A stretch of DNA of 64,000 nucleotides. It comes from Actinoplanes sp. NBC_00393 (GTDB lineage: Bacteria; Actinomycetota; Actinomycetes; Mycobacteriales; Micromonosporaceae). The notes under the pieces are model-generated. The model made no database searches, had not been told where the DNA came from, and saw only the letters and a program-made list of their open reading frames with translations. A program made the position numbers and the translations under genes. Within the stretch, counting starts at the first letter, position 1. The number at the start of each line of letters is the position of its first letter. Shown one piece after another: positions 21,182 to 29,516 of this stretch. Where the stretch lies: positions 710,501 to 774,500 of the forward strand of contig NZ_CP107942.1 in the NCBI RefSeq assembly GCF_036053395.1, written 5' to 3'.

Positions 21182-22062
21182 GCGACGCGGGCGATCCGTC
21201 CGGGCGAGGGCGCCGGGACGGCGTCCGGGTGCAGGATCGCGGCGATCGCCTCCACGCCGTCGATCAGGCGGGGACCGGGCCGCACCACCAGGCCGTCGCC
21301 GTCGATCGCCCACACCGCGGCGCCCGGGAAGTGCGGGACCACCGCTTCGGCCTGGCGCACCGCGCCGTCCAGGTGGTAGCCGCACGGCGTCACCAGCACC
21401 ACGTCCGGCGCCGGGGCTGCCAGCTCCGCCCAGGTCACCGCCACCGACTTCTGCCCCGGCCGGGCCGCGACCGGTTCGCCGCCGGCCGCGACGATCAGGT
21501 CCGGCACCCAGTGCCCGGCGCAGAACGGCGGATCCACCCACTCCACCACGGCGACCTTCGGCCGCGGCCGGCCGGCGACCGCCGCGGCCACCCGAGCCAG
21601 CCGTTCCTTCAGCGAGGCGACCAGGTCACGGCCCCTTTCCGGTACGCCCACCGCACCCGCCACCTCGACAAAGGTGCCCAGCACGTCGGCCAGGGTGTGC
21701 GGATCCAGCGACAGCACGTCCGACCGGCACCCGAGGTGGCTCAGCGCGTCGTCGACGTGTCCCGACGGCAGAGCGCACACCCGGCACAGGTCCTGGGTCA
21801 GGATCAGCTCCGGCTCCAGGCCGGCGAGCGCGTCCGCGTGCAGCGTGTAGAGGTCCCCACCGGCAGCCATCTCGGTCCGCACGTACTCGTCGATCTCGGC
21901 CGGCGTCATTCCCTTGGTGTCCCGCCCGCCGACCACCACGGTCTTCGTGGCGCGGGCCTCGGCCGGCTCGTCACACTCGAACGTCACCCCGATCAGATCG
22001 TCGCCGAGACCCAGGGCGTACACGATCTCCGTGGCGGACGGCAGCAGCGAGACCAGGCGCAT
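21178..22062 (-). CDS. BtuF-like cobalamin-binding protein
   Basis: A 294-residue helical-backbone metal-receptor (periplasmic-binding type III) protein. Typical motifs are MRLVSLLPSATEIVYALG at the N-terminus, DLCRVCALPSG and VEWVDPPFCAGHWVPD. Family members bind vitamin B12 or corrinoids for ABC import. No signal peptide or lipobox is present and no permease is adjacent, so a cytosolic role or a stand-alone protein is more likely. It is transcribed alone. Confidence 0.85.
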   Translation of the reverse strand: MRLVSLLPSATEIVYALGLGDDLIGVTFECDEPAEARATKTVVVGGRDTKGMTPAEIDEYVRTEMAAGGDLYTLHADALAGLEPELILTQDLCRVCALPSGHVDDALSHLGCRSDVLSLDPHTLADVLGTFVEVAGAVGVPERGRDLVASLKERLARVAAAVAGRPRPKVAVVEWVDPPFCAGHWVPDLIVAAGGEPVAARPGQKSVAVTWAELAAPAPDVVLVTPCGYHLDGAVRQAEAVVPHFPGAAVWAIDGDGLVVRPGPRLIDGVEAIAAILHPDAVPAPSPGRIARVA

Positions 22063-22171
22063 CCAGTCAGCCTAAAGGTGTAGTCCGGCCCGCACGGATA
22101 GCACCGTGGACGGATGCGTGCCGGGGTGCCGTCCAGGGATTCTGACGGCATCGCCGAATCCGGGAGGGACC

Positions 22172-22765
22172 ATGACCACGGCACCGCTGGCGCACGCCGA
22201 CACGCTCGTGCTCGACTACCTGGCCGCGCTCTGGGCGGCCTCCGAGGACCTGCCGCCCGAGTCCCGCGACGACCTGATGCGGACCGTGACCGGCTACATC
22301 GCGCTGCGCCAGGACCTCGCCGACGACCCGGCCCTGATCCTCGGCCGCCTCGGACCGCCGGAGCACCTGGCCGCCGCCGTCCGCCGCGGCGGGATGCCGA
22401 CCCACCTGCGCCTGCCCGCTCCCACCGCGGCCCCGGCCGCCCCGGCGCCGACGCCGGGCGGTGGCGCCGAGCACGCGGCCATCGCGCTGCTGGTGGGCGG
22501 GACGTTCCTGCTGCCGGTGGTCAGCCCGGCGGCCGGCCTGCTGATCGCCACCGGATCGCCCCGCTGGACTCCCGCGCAGAAGGGCGCCGCGTGGATCCTG
22601 ACCATCGGCTCGGCCACCGGCGCGCTGCTGTTCGCCCTGATGATCGCGGGCCTCGGCGGCGGCGGTGGGCTGTTCCTGCTGGTGGCCTACCTGGGCGCCT
22701 GCGTGGGCTCGATCGTCGCGGGGCTGGCGCTGCTCGTCGCGCTGCGCGGACCCACGACGCCCTAG
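22172..22765 (+). CDS. Membrane protein with N-terminal HAAS-like domain
   Basis: A 197-residue protein. The first about 80 residues form a soluble helical domain (LDYLAALWAASEDLPPESRD, then DPALILGRLGPPEHLAA) like the HAAS/DUF1700 domains that often accompany PadR-type regulators. A Pro/Ala linker and about three hydrophobic segments follow. GGGAGG before the ATG at 22172 fixes the start. Its TAG stop lies inside the 5-bp target duplication of the adjacent IS element, so the reading frame was not damaged. Function unknown. Confidence 0.8.
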   Translation: MTTAPLAHADTLVLDYLAALWAASEDLPPESRDDLMRTVTGYIALRQDLADDPALILGRLGPPEHLAAAVRRGGMPTHLRLPAPTAAPAAPAPTPGGGAEHAAIALLVGGTFLLPVVSPAAGLLIATGSPRWTPAQKGAAWILTIGSATGALLFALMIAGLGGGGGLFLLVAYLGACVGSIVAGLALLVALRGPTTP

Positions 22766-22791
22766 ATGATTGAGTCCTAAATTCTTGCTGG

Positions 22792-23658
22792 TCAATGGTC
22801 GTACGCGATGAGTGAGCGTGGGTGGGGTGCGCCGATGTTGGTGTTGTGCCAGATCACCGCGGCCAGGGCGAGCAGCCGCTGACCGATCCGGGCGAACAGC
22901 CCGGCCGGTCGGCGGGCACCGTGACGTTCCAGGGACAGCCGTCCCTTGAGGGTTTGAAAAATCGACTCGATCCATTGGCGGCAGCGCAGCAGCGCGCGTT
23001 CGGCCGGGGTACGAGGAGCGTCCGCCTTCGCATTGGCGCGTTGCGGGCGAACCAGATGCACCCCGGCCTCGGCGCAGAAGCGCTCGAATTCGGGCCCGGC
23101 GAACCCGCGGTCGGCCAGGATCACCTGCCCGCTGTCGATCAGGTGATGGTCGGCCTCAAGCAATGCGGTGATGACCTCGCGTTCGTCGAGTTTCGGGTTG
23201 GCCAAACACCACAGGATCGGCATGCCCTCGGCGGTGGCCAGCAGATACAGGCGCATGCCCCAGAAGAACCGCGAGTGCGAGGCGCTGTAGCCGTACCCGG
23301 CGTCGCCGGCCAGATCCGAGCGTTTCACGGTCTCACGGGAGGCGCCGCACGGTACCGGCGTGGAGTCGATCAACCGCAGGACCGGTACACCGGATCCGGT
23401 AACCCGGGCCAGCGCCCGGATCACCGTGGTGATCAACTCGCCGCTGGCCCGCACGCGTTTGCCGTAGCCGGAGGCAGTGGCCAGGTACGGAAACAAATGC
23501 CGCAGATGGGTCTGGGCATAGCGGATCCGGTGCCGCTCCCGCGGAAAGTCGAGCAGCACCTGGGCGATCAGCAGGCAGACCAGTTCCGCATCGGACAACA
23601 GCCGCGGACGTCCGGGCCGCCGACGCCCCCACGGGATCAGGTAATCATCGACGAACAC
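22792..23658 (-). CDS. IS982-family DDE transposase
   Basis: A 288-residue transposase, full length for the IS982 group. The catalytic triad is visible: Asp98 (RLIDSTPVPC), Asp183 (VILADRGFAGPE) and Glu231 (CRQWIESIFQTLKG). The frame is intact and an in-frame stop lies 14 codons upstream of the GTG used, with no ATG between. Both ends and the target duplication are preserved, so the element may still be active. Confidence 0.9.
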   Translation of the reverse strand: MFVDDYLIPWGRRRPGRPRLLSDAELVCLLIAQVLLDFPRERHRIRYAQTHLRHLFPYLATASGYGKRVRASGELITTVIRALARVTGSGVPVLRLIDSTPVPCGASRETVKRSDLAGDAGYGYSASHSRFFWGMRLYLLATAEGMPILWCLANPKLDEREVITALLEADHHLIDSGQVILADRGFAGPEFERFCAEAGVHLVRPQRANAKADAPRTPAERALLRCRQWIESIFQTLKGRLSLERHGARRPAGLFARIGQRLLALAAVIWHNTNIGAPHPRSLIAYDH

Positions 23659-23671
23659 GTACAGTGCGTGA

Positions 23672-23717
23672 GAAGGGTGTTGATGTCAGCAGTCACGCGC
23701 AGACAACAACACCCTTC
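23672..23717 (-). promoter_or_regulatory. Hairpin upstream of the transposase start
   Basis: A 16-bp inverted repeat with one mismatch (gaagggtgttgatgtc 23672-23687, gacaacaacacccttc 23702-23717), loop 14 nt, begins 14 bases upstream of the transposase GTG. It could shield the start from read-through transcripts or be a subterminal transposase site. Confidence 0.6.
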
Positions 23718-23774
23718 CTCATTGCCGCGTGACCGTACCGCCCACCAACCCAGCATTCGGACTCAACCACCTAG

Positions 23775-24686
23775 TCAGATGTCGAAGGTGGCGGCGATCG
23801 GGAGGTGGTCGCTGCCGGTGCGCGGGAGCGACCACAACTCGGGGATCGTCAGTGCGCGCGCCAGGATCTGGTCGACCCGGGCCACCGGGACGGCGGCCGG
23901 CCAGCTGAACGGGAACGCCGACCGGCCGGTGGCCATCAGGTCGGTGACCGGGGACAGCCCGCGGTCGTCGATCGTGCTGTTCAGATCGCCGAGCAGGATG
24001 ACCCGCTCGACGGGTTCGGCGCGCAGCGCCGCTCCCAGTCTGCGGGCGCTCTCGTCCCGGCGTACGCAATCGAATCCGGTCAGTCCGAGACGCACCGACG
24101 GTAGGTGGACCACATGGACCGCCACGTCGCCGATCGGGGTCTGCGCGATCGCGCGCAGCCCGCGGTTCCAGTCGGCGCCGAAGGCGGCGGGCCGGATGTC
24201 CAGCGCACGCGCCTCACGCAGCGGATGCTTCGACCAGAGGGCGACCGTGCCCTGCACGGTGTGGTGCGGATAGCCGGGAGCGAGCGCGGCGGCGTACGCG
24301 GGCAGCGCCTCCGGCGTGACCTCCTGTAGGCCGATCAGATCCGGACCGGCCTCAACCAGCGTGCGGACCGTCCCGGCCGGATCGGGATTCTCGTCGCTCA
24401 CGTTGTGCTGAACGGCGGTGAGGTACGACCCGTGCCCGGTCGTCGGGAACAGCTGACCGCCGTAGACGCCGAGCCAGGCCACCAGGGGCAGCAGGGCGGT
24501 CAGCGCGATGCCGGCTGAACGCCGCCACACGGCGAGACCGAGCAGCGGAAGGGCGGCCAGGCCCAGCCACGGGCGGAAGGCCTCGAGCAGGCTGCCCAGC
24601 TGACCGATCCGGTTCGGCACCAGCCCGTGGAACAGGAACACCGCCGTGACCAGCACGGCGAAGGGCACGGCGACGCGGAGCAGCAT
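23775..24686 (-). CDS. Membrane-anchored endonuclease/exonuclease/phosphatase-fold protein
   Basis: A 303-residue protein. About three hydrophobic N-terminal segments (to about residue 80) precede an EEP-fold domain with the expected metal and catalytic motifs: VQHNVSDEN, LIGLQEVTPEAL (Glu), VILLGDLNSTIDD (Asp-x-Asn) and the terminal GSDHLPIAATF (Asp-His). The family hydrolyses phosphodiesters in nucleic acids or phospholipids. The membrane anchor suggests an external domain, so a substrate outside the cytosol is likely but not identified. The stop codon abuts the IS target duplication. Confidence 0.88.
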   Translation of the reverse strand: MLLRVAVPFAVLVTAVFLFHGLVPNRIGQLGSLLEAFRPWLGLAALPLLGLAVWRRSAGIALTALLPLVAWLGVYGGQLFPTTGHGSYLTAVQHNVSDENPDPAGTVRTLVEAGPDLIGLQEVTPEALPAYAAALAPGYPHHTVQGTVALWSKHPLREARALDIRPAAFGADWNRGLRAIAQTPIGDVAVHVVHLPSVRLGLTGFDCVRRDESARRLGAALRAEPVERVILLGDLNSTIDDRGLSPVTDLMATGRSAFPFSWPAAVPVARVDQILARALTIPELWSLPRTGSDHLPIAATFDI

Positions 24687-24698
24687 CGCGTGATGATG

Positions 24699-25538
24699 TC
24701 AGATCAGGATCTCCGCGAGGACCTGGTCCCAGACGGCGCGGGGCGGGAACTCGTGGCCGACCCCTTCCATCCAGACCAGGCGGGCGCCCGGGATGGCCCG
24801 GGCCAGTTCCCGCGGGTGTTCCGCGGGAAACCGCTGGTCGAGCGTGCCGTGCAGCACCACGGTCGGAGCGGTGATGTCGCCGAGCCGGTCCTGGACCGGC
24901 GGACCGTACCCGGCGAGGCGGTGGTTGTGCCGGGCCGCGGCCAGGTCGGCGGAGCGGTCGAAGACCCGTTCGGCGAGGCGGCGCAGCTGCGGCTCGTCCG
25001 GGGTGAACGGGCCGCCGCGGGCGCGGACCTCGGCCATCAGACCGGCGACCGCGGCCTTGCGGTTCGACCAGTCGACCTCCGGACGGGTCTCGACCAGGAG
25101 AGCCACGCCGCCCTTGGTCATCTCCTCGCCCGGCTCGCCCGCGCTCGTCGACATCAGGGTCAGACTGAGCACCCGCTCCGGATGCTGCACCGCGATCCGC
25201 TGGGCCAGGGCGCCGCCGAGCGAGAGCCCGACGAGGTGCGCGGCCGGCACGCCCAGCGCGTCCATCACCCCGAGGGCGTCGTTCATCAGATCGGTCCCGG
25301 AGTAGCCGGGCACCCCGATCGGGAAACACGTCGACCGGCCGGTGTCCCGGTGGTCGTAACGGATGACGAACCGGCCGCCGGCCGCGAGCCGCCGGCAGAA
25401 CTCGTCGTCCCACCAGTCCATCGAACTGGCTTCCCCGGCCAGCAGCAGCAACGGGGGCTCGGTAGGTTCGCCGAAGGTCTCCACGCACACCTCGATGCCG
25501 TTGACGGGCATCATCGTCTCGGTCACCACGGAAGCCAT
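24699..25538 (-). CDS. Alpha/beta hydrolase
   Basis: A 279-residue alpha/beta-hydrolase-fold enzyme. The oxyanion region is LLLLAGEASSMDWWDDEF, YDHRDTGRS is the family strand-4 motif, and GLSLGGALA carries the nucleophilic serine. VGHEFPPRAVW supplies the late histidine. It resembles the aclacinomycin-methylesterase/RdmC-like group, but the substrate is not known. An alternative GTG start at 25553 would add five residues; neither has a strong ribosome site. The gap of 12 bp to the EEP gene downstream suggests co-transcription. Confidence 0.9.
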   Translation of the reverse strand: MASVVTETMMPVNGIEVCVETFGEPTEPPLLLLAGEASSMDWWDDEFCRRLAAGGRFVIRYDHRDTGRSTCFPIGVPGYSGTDLMNDALGVMDALGVPAAHLVGLSLGGALAQRIAVQHPERVLSLTLMSTSAGEPGEEMTKGGVALLVETRPEVDWSNRKAAVAGLMAEVRARGGPFTPDEPQLRRLAERVFDRSADLAAARHNHRLAGYGPPVQDRLGDITAPTVVLHGTLDQRFPAEHPRELARAIPGARLVWMEGVGHEFPPRAVWDQVLAEILI

Positions 25539-25602
25539 TGTGGCGAGACTCACTTGCGGGCGCGTTAAATGGACATCACATCGGATGACGTTCCGGCTGA
25601 GA

Positions 25603-25626
25603 GAGCCCGGCCTCCCGGCCGGGCTC
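25603..25626 (-). terminator. GC hairpin terminator
   Basis: A perfect 10-bp stem gagcccggcc/ggccgggctc with a tccc loop lies 18 bases after the stop of the 25645-26004 gene. No U-run follows on either strand. Confidence 0.7.
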
Positions 25627-25644
25627 CCGATCTTTGCGCGAGGG

Positions 25645-26004
25645 TCAGCGGTGGACGGGCGCCACTGCCCGGGCCTGGTTGCGCACCACCCGCAGCGAGA
25701 CCGCGGTGAGGGTCAGGGCGAGACCGAAGAGCGCGAGATGCAGGTACGGGTTCGCGATCGGCACGAACGCGATGACCGCCACGGGGATCTGGACCACCCC
25801 GACGAGCAACGCCAGGAGCCACTTGCGGCCGCCGCTCCACAGCAGCGCGGTCCACACCGGCGCGGAGACGACCAGCAGGGTCAGGCCGTCGAGCAGGGCG
25901 TGCAGGGCGGGGCTGTGCACCCGGTTGTGGGCGAACGCCTGGGCGGGGGAGGCGATCCAGAGACCGGCGAGGACGAGGGCGAGAACGACAGCGGCACGAC
26001 GCAT
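25645..26004 (-). CDS. Small membrane protein with signal peptide
   Basis: 119 residues. A cleavable-type signal (RRAAVVLALVLAGLWIASPA, then QAFA) is followed by three hydrophobic helices and a short basic tail ending in AVAPVHR. The ATG at 26004 has GGAGG seven bases upstream, which rejects a longer frame starting at 26091. No family is recognised. Transcribed alone. Confidence 0.75.
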   Translation of the reverse strand: MRRAAVVLALVLAGLWIASPAQAFAHNRVHSPALHALLDGLTLLVVSAPVWTALLWSGGRKWLLALLVGVVQIPVAVIAFVPIANPYLHLALFGLALTLTAVSLRVVRNQARAVAPVHR

Positions 26005-26183
26005 GGGATCCTCCAGCGTGTTGAAACCGTTGCACCGAGTAATCACCGTACAAAGGGCGCAGGGGGCGCGTAAAGGTTCGCGGCGATTCATTCGCGCTTT
26101 GGGGGAGCCGTCACTCTTCGGATTCGGTTTCTCGGCCGATCAGCCAGGTAGCCACTTGCAGTGATCATGACTAGCCTGCTCGG

Positions 26184-26453
26184 GTGCGAATGATCGAGCT
26201 GGCCATGGCAGCGGCCGTAACGGTGAGTATTTCCGGCGTTTCTTACGCTGCGTTGAACCCGCAGAAGCTGGAGGCGGACGCGCGGGTCGTGGCGAACCAG
26301 GCCACCTGCCGGACCGTGGACACCGCGATCGTCGCCTACGTGGGGCAGCACGGGCAGGCGCCCAAGACCGTCCGCCAGCTGAAGGAGTACGTGGACGGCG
26401 ACATCTCCCGCTACCGGATCGTCGACGGGGTCGCTGCCGGTCCCGGGTGCTGA
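26184..26453 (+). CDS. Small pseudopilin-like secreted protein
   Basis: 89 residues. A hydrophobic N-terminal helix (ELAMAAAVTVSISGVSYAA) is followed by a short soluble domain; TAIVAYVGQHGQAPKTVRQL resembles the conserved region of type II secretion pseudopilins, where an N-terminal helix leads into an 'AI-x-Y-x3-HG-x2-P' segment. No prepilin-peptidase glycine-phenylalanine site is visible, so processing as a pilin is doubtful. Two cysteines (in ATCRTVD and the last residue) could form a disulfide. GTG at 26184 or ATG at 26190; no clear ribosome site, possibly leaderless. Confidence 0.65.
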   Translation: MRMIELAMAAAVTVSISGVSYAALNPQKLEADARVVANQATCRTVDTAIVAYVGQHGQAPKTVRQLKEYVDGDISRYRIVDGVAAGPGC

Positions 26454-26503
26454 CTCCGGACGTCATACGATCGGCCTGTAACAGGAGGACATGACGGGAA
26501 CGG

Positions 26504-28354
26504 GTGACGATGGAGACGTTGGAGTTTCAGGCCGAAGCGCGCCAGCTGCTGCAGTTGATGGTCCATTCGATCTATTCGAACAAGGACATCTTCCTGCGTG
26601 AGCTGATCTCCAATGCGTCCGACGCGCTGGACAAGCTGCGCCTCGCCAAGCTGCAGGACGGCCTCGAGGCCGACACTTCCGACCTGCACATCGAGATCGA
26701 GGCGGACGCGGACGCTCGTACGCTGACGGTTCGTGACAACGGCATCGGCATGACCCGCGAAGAGGTCGTCGAGCTGATCGGCACGATCGCCAAGTCCGGC
26801 ACCGCGGAGCTGCTGACCAAGCTCAAGGAGGCGAAAGAGAGCCCCGAGCTGATCGGCCAGTTCGGCGTCGGCTTCTACTCGACGTTCATGGTCGCCGACA
26901 GGGTCAGCCTGGTGACCCGCAAGGCCGGCACCGAGGGCCACGGCACCCGCTGGGAGTCCGAGGGCGGCGGCACCTACACGATCGACGACGCGCCCGACGC
27001 GCCGGTCGGCACCACGGTGACCCTGCACCTGCGGCCGAAGGACGAGGACGACGCTCTCTACGACTACACCGACGAGTGGAAGATCAAGGAGATCGTCAAG
27101 CGGTACTCGGACTTCATCTCGTTCCCCATCAAGAAGGTCTCCTCCGGTGGTGAGGCGGAGACCCTCAACTCGATGAAGGCGCTGTGGGCACGCCCGCGCA
27201 GCGAGGTCACCGACGAGGAGTACCACCAGTTCTACCGGCACATCAGCCACGACTGGACCGACCCGCTCGAGATCATCAACATGAAGGCGGAGGGCACCTT
27301 CGAGTACGAGGCGCTGCTCTTCATCCCGTCCCGGGCGCCGCACGACCTGTTCCAGCGGGACGCCCGCCGCGGCCTGCAGCTCTACGTCAAGCGCGTCTTC
27401 ATCATGGACGACAGCAAGGAGCTGATCCCCGACTACCTGCGCTTCGTCAAGGGCGTGGTGGACGCGGCCGACCTGTCGCTGAACATCTCCCGGGAGATCC
27501 TGCAGCAGGACCGGCACATCCAGATGATCCGGCGCCGCCTGGTCAAGAAGGTCCTGTCCACCATCAAGGACCTGATGACCGGCAACCCGGAGAAGTACGC
27601 GACGTTCTGGCGCGAGTTCGGCCGGGCGGTCAAGGAGGGCCTGCTCGCCGAGCCGGACAACCACAAGCCGATCCTGGAGATCGCGTCGTTCGCCACCACG
27701 CACGGCACCGAGCCGACGACGCTCGCCGCCTATGTGGAGCGGATGAAGGAGGGCCAGGAGGAGATCTACTTCCTGACCGGCGAGAGCCGCTCCCAGGTGG
27801 AGAACTCGCCGCACATGGAAGCCTTCCAGGCCGAGGGCTACGAGGTGCTGATCCTCACCGACCCGGTCGACGAGATCTGGGTCGACGCGGTGCCCGACTA
27901 CGAGGGCAAGAAGCTGCGCTCGATCGCCCGCGGCTCGGTCGACCTGAAGAAGGACGAGGAGCAGAAGGAGCCGGAGGGCGACTTCGGTCCGCTGCTCGGC
28001 TTCCTCAAGGAGAAGCTGGACGAGCAGGTCAAGGAGGTACGCCTGTCGCACCGCCTGACCACGTCGGCGGCCTGCCTGGTCAGCGACTCCGACGACATCA
28101 CCCCGGCGCTGGAGAAGATGTACCGGGCGATGGGCCAGGAGGGCCCGCGGGTCAAGCGGATCCTCGAGCTCAACCCGAACCACCCGCTGGTCAGCGGCCT
28201 GCGGGCGGCGCACGAGCGGGGCGCCGAGGACCCGGCCCTGCCGGACACGGCCGAGCTGCTCTACGGCACCGCGCTCCTCGCCGAGGGCGGCGACCTGGAC
28301 GACCCGGCCCGCTTCGCCAAGCTGCTCGCCGACCGTCTGGCCCGCACGGTCTGA
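26504..28354 (+). CDS. htpG: Molecular chaperone HtpG (Hsp90)
   Basis: A 616-residue cytosolic ATP-dependent chaperone. The GHKL ATPase domain holds FLRELISNASDALDKLR (catalytic Glu/Asn), DNGIGMTREEV and GQFGVGFYSTFMVAD. The middle domain has RRGLQLYVKRVFIMDD with the catalytic-loop region VDAADLSLNISREILQQ. The C-terminal dimerisation domain is complete but lacks the MEEVD tail, as expected for bacteria. The GTG at 26504 (or ATG two codons later) has only weak ribosome-binding sequence. Monocistronic. Confidence 0.97.
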   Translation: MTMETLEFQAEARQLLQLMVHSIYSNKDIFLRELISNASDALDKLRLAKLQDGLEADTSDLHIEIEADADARTLTVRDNGIGMTREEVVELIGTIAKSGTAELLTKLKEAKESPELIGQFGVGFYSTFMVADRVSLVTRKAGTEGHGTRWESEGGGTYTIDDAPDAPVGTTVTLHLRPKDEDDALYDYTDEWKIKEIVKRYSDFISFPIKKVSSGGEAETLNSMKALWARPRSEVTDEEYHQFYRHISHDWTDPLEIINMKAEGTFEYEALLFIPSRAPHDLFQRDARRGLQLYVKRVFIMDDSKELIPDYLRFVKGVVDAADLSLNISREILQQDRHIQMIRRRLVKKVLSTIKDLMTGNPEKYATFWREFGRAVKEGLLAEPDNHKPILEIASFATTHGTEPTTLAAYVERMKEGQEEIYFLTGESRSQVENSPHMEAFQAEGYEVLILTDPVDEIWVDAVPDYEGKKLRSIARGSVDLKKDEEQKEPEGDFGPLLGFLKEKLDEQVKEVRLSHRLTTSAACLVSDSDDITPALEKMYRAMGQEGPRVKRILELNPNHPLVSGLRAAHERGAEDPALPDTAELLYGTALLAEGGDLDDPARFAKLLADRLARTV

Positions 28355-28363
28355 GCACCGCGT

Positions 28364-28393
28364 CCCGGCCCGTCGCCTCACCGGCGGGCCGGG
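28364..28393. terminator. Bidirectional hairpin between htpG and the PfkB gene
   Basis: A 9-bp stem cccggcccg (28364-28372)/cgggccggg (28385-28393) with a 12-nt loop lies between convergent stops and touches the PfkB stop codon. Confidence 0.65.
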
Positions 28394-29233
28394 TCAGCGC
28401 AGATGTGCCAGCCAGGCGCGCGGTCCGGGGTGTGCCACACGGATGCCGGCGACGCGTATCGCGTACGCAATCGCGGTTTTCAGATCGTCGTTGCCGGCCA
28501 GGGCGACGGCGAGCGCGCCGTGGAAGGCGTCGCCGGCGCCCGCGGTGTCCGCGGCCGTGACGCGCGGCACCTCGATCGACCCGGAAGTGGTCGCGTCGCT
28601 GAACCAGCGGACCGGGCCGGCGCCGTGCGTGACCACGACATGGGGCGCGGCCACGGCGCGGGCGGTCGACTCGTCGGACTGATCAGCCGCGTCCGGGTGA
28701 CGGAAGTCCGCTGAGCAGGCCACCACCTCGGCGTACCGGAAGATCTCCGCGAAGATCGGGCGCCAGCTGCCGGCGTCCACCAGCAGGCGCCGCGCGGCAC
28801 GCGCCGCAGCGGCGGCCAGCACGGGGTGATGTCCGTCCGCCAGCGTCAGGTCCGCTTCCGGCAGACCCCTTTCCGGTACGCGCACCGCACGGTTCCCCGC
28901 GTTGCGGCTGACGATGCTGCGTTCTCCCGTTGCGGACAGCACGGTCACCGCGGAGACCGGCGGCGGTTCGGCCGTGTCCGGATCGGCGTCGATCAGGGTG
29001 ACGCCGTGTGCCGTGAGATCGGCGCGGATCAGATCGCCGAGCGGATGAGCCCCCACGGCCGTGACCAGGGTTACCTCGGCGCCCAGCGCGGCCGCGGTGA
29101 CGGCGGCGTTGGCTGCCGGACCGCCCGCGGCGACCTCGACCGATGCCGACTGCACCTTCTCGTCCGGGCCGGGCAGCCGCTCGACACGCTGGATCAGGTC
29201 GACCGTGGCCAGGCCGACACAGAGGATCCGCAC
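28394..29233 (-). CDS. PfkB-family carbohydrate or nucleoside kinase
   Basis: A 279-residue ribokinase-like kinase. GGPAANAAVTAAALGAEV near residue 40 is PfkB signature 1; VTAADTAGAGDAFHGALAVA near residue 235 is signature 2, with the catalytic Asp. The substrate is unknown; ribokinase or fructokinase-like sugars are most likely. The GTG at 29233 is chosen because it follows by one base the stop codon of the small upstream membrane-protein gene (TGA-C-GTG), a re-initiation arrangement; a longer frame would overlap that gene. Confidence 0.88.
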   Translation of the reverse strand: MRILCVGLATVDLIQRVERLPGPDEKVQSASVEVAAGGPAANAAVTAAALGAEVTLVTAVGAHPLGDLIRADLTAHGVTLIDADPDTAEPPPVSAVTVLSATGERSIVSRNAGNRAVRVPERGLPEADLTLADGHHPVLAAAAARAARRLLVDAGSWRPIFAEIFRYAEVVACSADFRHPDAADQSDESTARAVAAPHVVVTHGAGPVRWFSDATTSGSIEVPRVTAADTAGAGDAFHGALAVALAGNDDLKTAIAYAIRVAGIRVAHPGPRAWLAHLR

Positions 29234-29234
29234 G

Positions 29235-29393
29235 TCACCCGTTGGACAGGTCGACGAAGAAAGTGCCGATGTTGGTGAAGATGTCGGCAATGCCGTCGCC
29301 GAGGCTGCGGGTCACGTCGGCGGCCGGTCCCGGGTTCGTGCCGATCCAGAAGACCAGCAGGAACACCACGATCCAACCGATGACCTTCTTCAT
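29235..29393 (-). CDS. Small single-pass membrane protein, coupled to PfkB kinase
   Basis: 52 residues: a Lys-rich start (MKKVIGW), one strongly hydrophobic helix (VIGWIVVFLLVFWIGT), and an amphipathic tail (GDGIADIFTNIGTFF). GGAGGAG precedes the ATG at 29393. Similar tiny proteins (Met-Lys-Lys, helix, amphipathic tail) are common in actinomycetes but have no assigned role. One base separates its stop from the kinase start. Confidence 0.8.
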   Translation of the reverse strand: MKKVIGWIVVFLLVFWIGTNPGPAADVTRSLGDGIADIFTNIGTFFVDLSNG

Positions 29394-29516
29394 CGAGCTC
29401 CTCCGCTTACCGGGACGCCATCCAAGATCGTGGCACAGGCCGGCAACGCCGCGCACAGGGCACGCCCAACCCTGATCAATTGCTAGTTGCTTGCTTTTGA
29501 CAGTTACTCTCATTTC

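Larger units (their letters stand above)
22766..23769. mobile_element. IS982-like insertion sequence, complete
   Basis: About 1004 bp. The terminal inverted repeats are tgattgagtcctaa (22767-22780) and the complement of 23756-23769, matching at 12 of 14 positions. The direct repeat CCTAG flanks it at 22761-22765 and 23770-23774. Removing the element and one CCTAG leaves two convergent genes whose stop codons are directly adjacent. Confidence 0.85.
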
